This document shows positions 30,642-33,550 of a stretch of 33,550 nucleotides of DNA, one piece after another (within the stretch, counting starts at the first letter, position 1; the number at the start of each line of letters is the position of its first letter). The position numbers were made by a program, and so were the translations under genes. The DNA is from Fonticula alba (Eukaryota > Opisthokonta > Rotosphaerida > Fonticulaceae). The stretch spans positions 715,910 through 749,459 of the forward strand of contig NW_009242972.1 of the NCBI RefSeq assembly GCF_000388065.1, written 5' to 3'. The notes under the pieces were generated by a model. The model searched no databases. It saw only the letters and a program-made list of their open reading frames with translations, and was not told the DNA's origin.

Positions 30642-33495
30642 GGATGTGCGCGTGTGCGGGTGGGGGCATTCGAAGAAGAGAGGAGGAGGATGCAGCAAAG
30701 GAAAGCACGGTCAGTAGGGAGACCACATGCGAGGTCACAGATCGGGGCAGGGCAAATGGACACAGGGGGGGGAGGCCGGGGGCACCCAGGCGGACAACAA
30801 AAGAGCGGATCGACGCACGCGGAACAGCAGCTCGCGAGTGGCCTGGGTCAGGTTCGCGGAGCCGGTGCTATAGCGCTCCAGGCGCGAGCACCACTTGAAG
30901 AGGTCGCGGGCCGAGAGAATGCGCGCACCGCCGGCCGCCGGGCTGCTCAAAGCACCGGAAGTGTTCAGCAGCCCATGCCGGGCCACATTGAACACCTCCA
31001 TGCCCGGGGACGGGAAGAACCCCCGGCACTGGGGGAACCGTGCCTCGATGATCTGAGCCAGGTCCTTCTGCGTCAGGGGATCCACACGGACATGGAGCCA
31101 GAGATTTTCCGGGATCTCAGCGGTCCCCGGCAGGGAGCCCTGAGCACCGGCATCCTCGCTGCCAAAGAGGTCATCGCCCTCACAGGGCAAGGCGCCGGCG
31201 GTGGCACCCGCCGAGGGGGCATCCTCCTCCTCCGAGCCAGGCGCCCCGCCGGTGCTGTCGGCCTCCATCTCGGAAGACAGAGACGAAGCATCGGCGACGG
31301 TGGCCGGCGCATCGCCGCGCACACCACCGACGCCCCCGACGCTGGTCACCGTGGCAAACAGCTGGAAGTTCGGGCTAGCCACAACGCGCTCATTGCGCGC
31401 CGGCAGGAAGAGCGTGCGCGTCTCCAGGAGCGGAACCAGCACCGACACCACGTCCATCGGGGCCAGATTGATGTCCTCGATCAAGACCCACAGGCCCTCG
31501 GACACGGCGCGCGTCAGGACACCGGCCTGCCAGCGGAACTCCCCGGGCACATCGGTGCACACATAGGTCCCGAGCAGGGCCTTGCCATCGGTCTGGTCGC
31601 CGAGGTGGATGACGTGTGCTCTTCCGATCTGACACCACGTCCATCGGGGCCAGATTGATGTCCTCGATCAAGACCCACAGGCCCTCGGACACGGCGCGCG
31701 TCAGGACACCGGCCTGCCAGCGGAACTCCCCGGGCACATCGGTGCACACATAGGTCCCGAGCAGGGCCTTGCCATCGGTCTGGTCGCCGAGGTGGATCTT
31801 CAGGAGCTCCGGCTGCCCGGTGGCCCGGGCCAGCTCCTCCACCAGGGAGGTCTTGCCGGCGCCAGCCGGGCCATGCAGCAGCACCGGCGCACTCAGGGAA
31901 TAGGCGAACCCCAAACGGCGGAGGTTCTGCACGGTCGTGTCGATGGGCACCAGGCCGGGCTTACGGCCGAGGGAGGACGGCGCATCGGCGCGCACCAGCC
32001 CGCTCCCCGGGGTGGAGTGGATCGAAAAGCGAGATCGGAAGAGCACACGCGCCAGCCGGGCCATGCAGCAGCACCGGCGCACTCAGGGAATAGGCGAACC
32101 CCAAACGGCGGAGGTTCTGCACGGTCGTGTCGATGGGCACCAGGCCGGGCTTACGGCCGAGGGAGGACGGCGCATCGGCGCGCACCAGCCCGCTCCCCGG
32201 GGTGGAGTGGATCGAAAAGCGATTCAGCAGCAGGCCACTGACATCGCACACGGCCGGGCCCAGGTGCCCGGCCGTGACCACAAGATCGCTGAGATCCAGG
32301 CGTCCGGCACGGCCGCCAGGGGCCGCCGCATGCCCGGACGCCAGCAGCGACCGCGCAAACAGTCCATACGTGTAGGGGTCCAGGACGGTGCTCTCGTAGC
32401 TGGGGCGTTTCCGGCCGCACCGGCGGCGCATGATTGGCGTGTGAGAATTGGCGACGCGCACCGACACGCAAGCCGGCGGGAAAGGAAAAAAAAAAAAAAA
32501 CCCAGGCGCCGACCAGGGAGGGAACGAGCAGGCAAGGAGGGAGAAAGGGGAGGGGGGGGGAGGCGGAAAGAAGGACAGTCACAGACACACCTGGTCAGCA
32601 GGTAGGAGAACTTCGAGGGGGCCGGGCCATGCTCGGCCGACTGCAGGCTCGCACGCTTGCTGGCCGCCGCGTCCAGCAGCGCCTGCCGGGTGAAGTCGCT
32701 GGCATTCAGCAGGCGGGCCGTGATCTCGGCCGCCAGGAAGGCCAACACGGCCAGGGACTCCGACTGCTCGGGCGACTCGGCCACAAGGCGCCGGGCGCTG
32801 GTGTCCAGCAGCGGCACGAAGCCGGACCAGTCCCAGCGGGACCCGAAGAAATCCCCGGCATGGCTGAGCAGGACGAAGCAGGCGCGCGCGAGGCGCACGA
32901 AGGCGCGCAGCTGGTTCGACGGCATGGCCACCGGCTGCTCGCTGGTCGGCAGGCGCCGGAGGATCCCCTCGAAGAGGGCCGGGGCGCCGGCGAAGAAGCC
33001 GAGGATCGGCCTGTTTGGTGCGACACAGGAGGAAGGGAGTCAGAAAGAGCGAGGAGAGCCAGGGAGAAGGCACAAAAGGGCGGGGGGGGGGGGGGCGCGC
33101 GCGCGCGCGCGCGTACTGGAGGAGGTGCTCCGAGGAGGGCAGCACGCAGGCCAGCGCGATGGCCACCTGCTCATAGATGTCCAGCAGCTTGTCCGTGTCA
33201 ACCAGGCCCGGAGGCAGGGCAGCCAGGGCAGCGGCATGCCAGGGATGCTGGGCAGGGACAAAGTCCCGCGCGGTGGCGCGGCTCACCAGCTCCGGCAGAA
33301 GCGGCCGGAAGTGGCTGGCCACCAGGGGGGTCAGCGGGCCGAGCACCAGCAGCGAGGTCAGCCCGGCGAGGGCATCCTCCACGGAGCTGGCAGGCGCGAA
33401 GCCCGGCTCCAGGCCGGAGGCATCACCACCGCACAGCCGGGCGAAGTCCTCGGTGAACCCCTGCGCCGGGGCATCCAGCGCGAAGGAGAAGGAAG
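12165..33495 (-). CDS. MDN1: Midasin (Rea1/MDN1), 60S ribosome-assembly AAA ATPase; N-terminus outside window, assembly broken in three places
   Basis: Exons: 33495-33117, 33010-32591, 32399-30819, 30585-12165. After discounting three adapter-linked duplications all phases agree, giving about 6,740 residues from the first codon in the window (yeast 4,910, human about 5,600). Midasin is a dynein-like AAA machine that strips Ytm1 and Rsa4 from pre-60S particles in nucleolus and nucleoplasm. Six Walker A motifs are visible: GPAGAGKT (31872-31849), GETGTGKT (30285-30262), GPTSAGKT (28733-28710), GDTGCGKT (27773-27750), GPPGVGKT (26105-26082), GPTASGKT (25034-25011). Walker B reads DE in AAA2-5, but ED in AAA1 and DN in AAA6. 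A linker of roughly 3,000 residues follows, then a D/E-rich region (about 15330-13200), then the C-terminal MIDAS domain: YQVVIAVDDSQSM (DxSxS at 12809-12795), LIVSDG, and FPFEYYVLVRDV...ALRQWFEL, as in yeast and human. The stop is TGA at 12167-12165. All three complete introns lie in the 5' part; the last exon is about 18.2 kb. Confidence 0.98.
13200..15330 (-). other. Midasin acidic (D/E-rich) region
   Basis: About 700 residues dominated by Asp and Glu, with Gln, Pro, Gly and Ala, lie between the linker and the MIDAS domain. This is the family's flexible acidic tether. A smaller acidic block (NDGDEDDDADD and DDDDDDEATD) precedes it at about 15790-15900. The codons are mainly GAC, GAG and GAT, giving the plus strand long GTC/CTC-rich stretches. 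Confidence 0.9.
29283..29668. repeat. Artefactual 184-bp direct duplication around an Illumina adapter remnant
   Basis: Positions 29283-29466 and 29485-29668 are identical (184 bp, offset 202). The 18 nt between them (29467-29484) equal the 3' end of the Illumina read-1 adapter (ACGACGCTCTTCCGATCT). The 202-nt excess shifts the midasin frame by one. Reading through the adapter gives the tell-tale peptide RSEERR. Confidence 0.97.
30587..30640. repeat. (TG)n tract at a midasin intron acceptor
   Basis: The tract lies in the intron 30586-30818. In the transcript the CA-repeat abuts the acceptor directly, so the repeat itself supplies the terminal CAG. The donor is GTGCGT at 30818-30813. The phase-0 join reads ELLFR then EAQDCFLGV. 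Confidence 0.93.
31444..31797. repeat. Artefactual 167-bp direct duplication around an Illumina adapter remnant
   Basis: Positions 31444-31610 and 31631-31797 are identical (167 bp, offset 187). The 20-nt spacer 31611-31630 equals the 3' end of the Illumina read-2/index adapter (GACGTGTGCTCTTCCGATCT). The extra 187 nt shift the midasin frame just after the AAA1 Walker B region. Confidence 0.97.
31860..32221. repeat. Artefactual 172-bp direct duplication around an Illumina adapter remnant
   Basis: Positions 31860-32031 and 32050-32221 are identical (172 bp, offset 190). The 18-nt spacer 32032-32049 equals AGATCGGAAGAGCACACG, the read-through start of the Illumina index adapter. The break falls inside the AAA1 Walker A motif, so only one copy continues into an intact GKT. 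The 190-nt excess shifts the frame. Confidence 0.97.
32400..32590 (-). other. Midasin intron with an A15 (sense T15) run
   Basis: The intron is 191 nt, with donor GTGTGT (32590-32585) and acceptor CCCCAG (32401-32400). It carries a 15-A homopolymer on the plus strand at 32486-32500, which is a poly-U tract in the transcript. The split codon AG|C joins SKFSYLLT to YESTVLDPYTYG. Confidence 0.8.
33011..33116 (-). other. Midasin intron with (CG)n and poly-C (sense)
   Basis: The intron is 106 nt, with donor GTACGC (33116-33111) and acceptor AACAG (33012-33011). It begins with a CG repeat (33095-33113) followed in the sense direction by a run of about 14-15 C. The split codon CA|G joins SSEHLL to PILGFFAGAP. 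Confidence 0.85.
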
Positions 33496-33550
33496 CTGCA
33501 TTCGGGGATCAAGATAGTCGGGAGAGTGAGTGGCGGGCGGGGGAGGGGGG
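33496..33550 (-). other. Partial upstream intron of midasin
   Basis: The open frame is followed back to AATGCAG at 33502-33496, a plausible acceptor preceded by a pyrimidine-rich stretch (sense). The midasin start codon and first exon(s) are therefore outside the window to the right. Confidence 0.6.

Noticed and set aside
29283-32221. Tandem duplications as genuine exon or AAA-domain repeats
   Set aside because: The copies are perfectly identical, each pair is separated by an Illumina adapter end, and each breaks the frame. A biological duplication would not carry adapter sequence.

Overview
The window is a GC-rich nuclear segment from a eukaryote. It carries five protein-coding genes with spliceosomal introns, and four of the five are orthologues of conserved housekeeping genes. 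Simple-sequence repeats crowd the introns and spacers. The gene set (midasin, TFIIH p44, WDR70, RABL3) and the short introns (about 100-330 nt) suit a compact protist genome. A GC-rich unicellular opisthokont relative, for example a nucleariid such as Fonticula, would fit, but the sequence alone does not settle the taxon.

Layout from left to right. (1) Positions 58-2899, minus: WDR70, a WD40 protein, eight exons seen, C-terminal exon beyond the left edge. (2) Positions 2900-3416: divergent spacer with a (GGGA)12 tract. (3) Positions 3417-6389, plus: the p44/SSL1 subunit of TFIIH, six exons, complete. (4) Positions 6581-8905, minus: RABL3-type small GTPase, three exons, with a long C-terminal extension. 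(5) Positions 9779-11182, minus: a thioredoxin-UBX-transmembrane fusion protein, four exons. (6) Positions 12165-33495, minus: midasin (MDN1/Rea1), the giant six-AAA ATPase of 60S ribosome assembly. Only its first exon(s) are missing at the right edge.

The most consequential observation is that the midasin gene as assembled is broken by three artefacts. Each is a 167-184 bp stretch present twice, with both copies identical, separated by 18-20 nt that match the ends of Illumina TruSeq adapters (29467-29484, 31611-31630, 32032-32049). Each artefact shifts the frame by +1. Discounting 202, 187 and 190 nt makes all four exons agree in phase and gives one continuous midasin of about 6,740 residues.

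Two further points stand out. All 21 inferred 5' splice sites have a pyrimidine at +4 (GTGCGT, GTGTGT, GTACGT) instead of the usual GTRAGT. A redox-type thioredoxin domain is fused to a UBX domain and a C-terminal membrane anchor. The genes do not form a functional cluster; the neighbourhood looks like ordinary gene packing. Splice sites were placed by eye from homology, reading phase and GT/AG rules, and all counts were made by hand.
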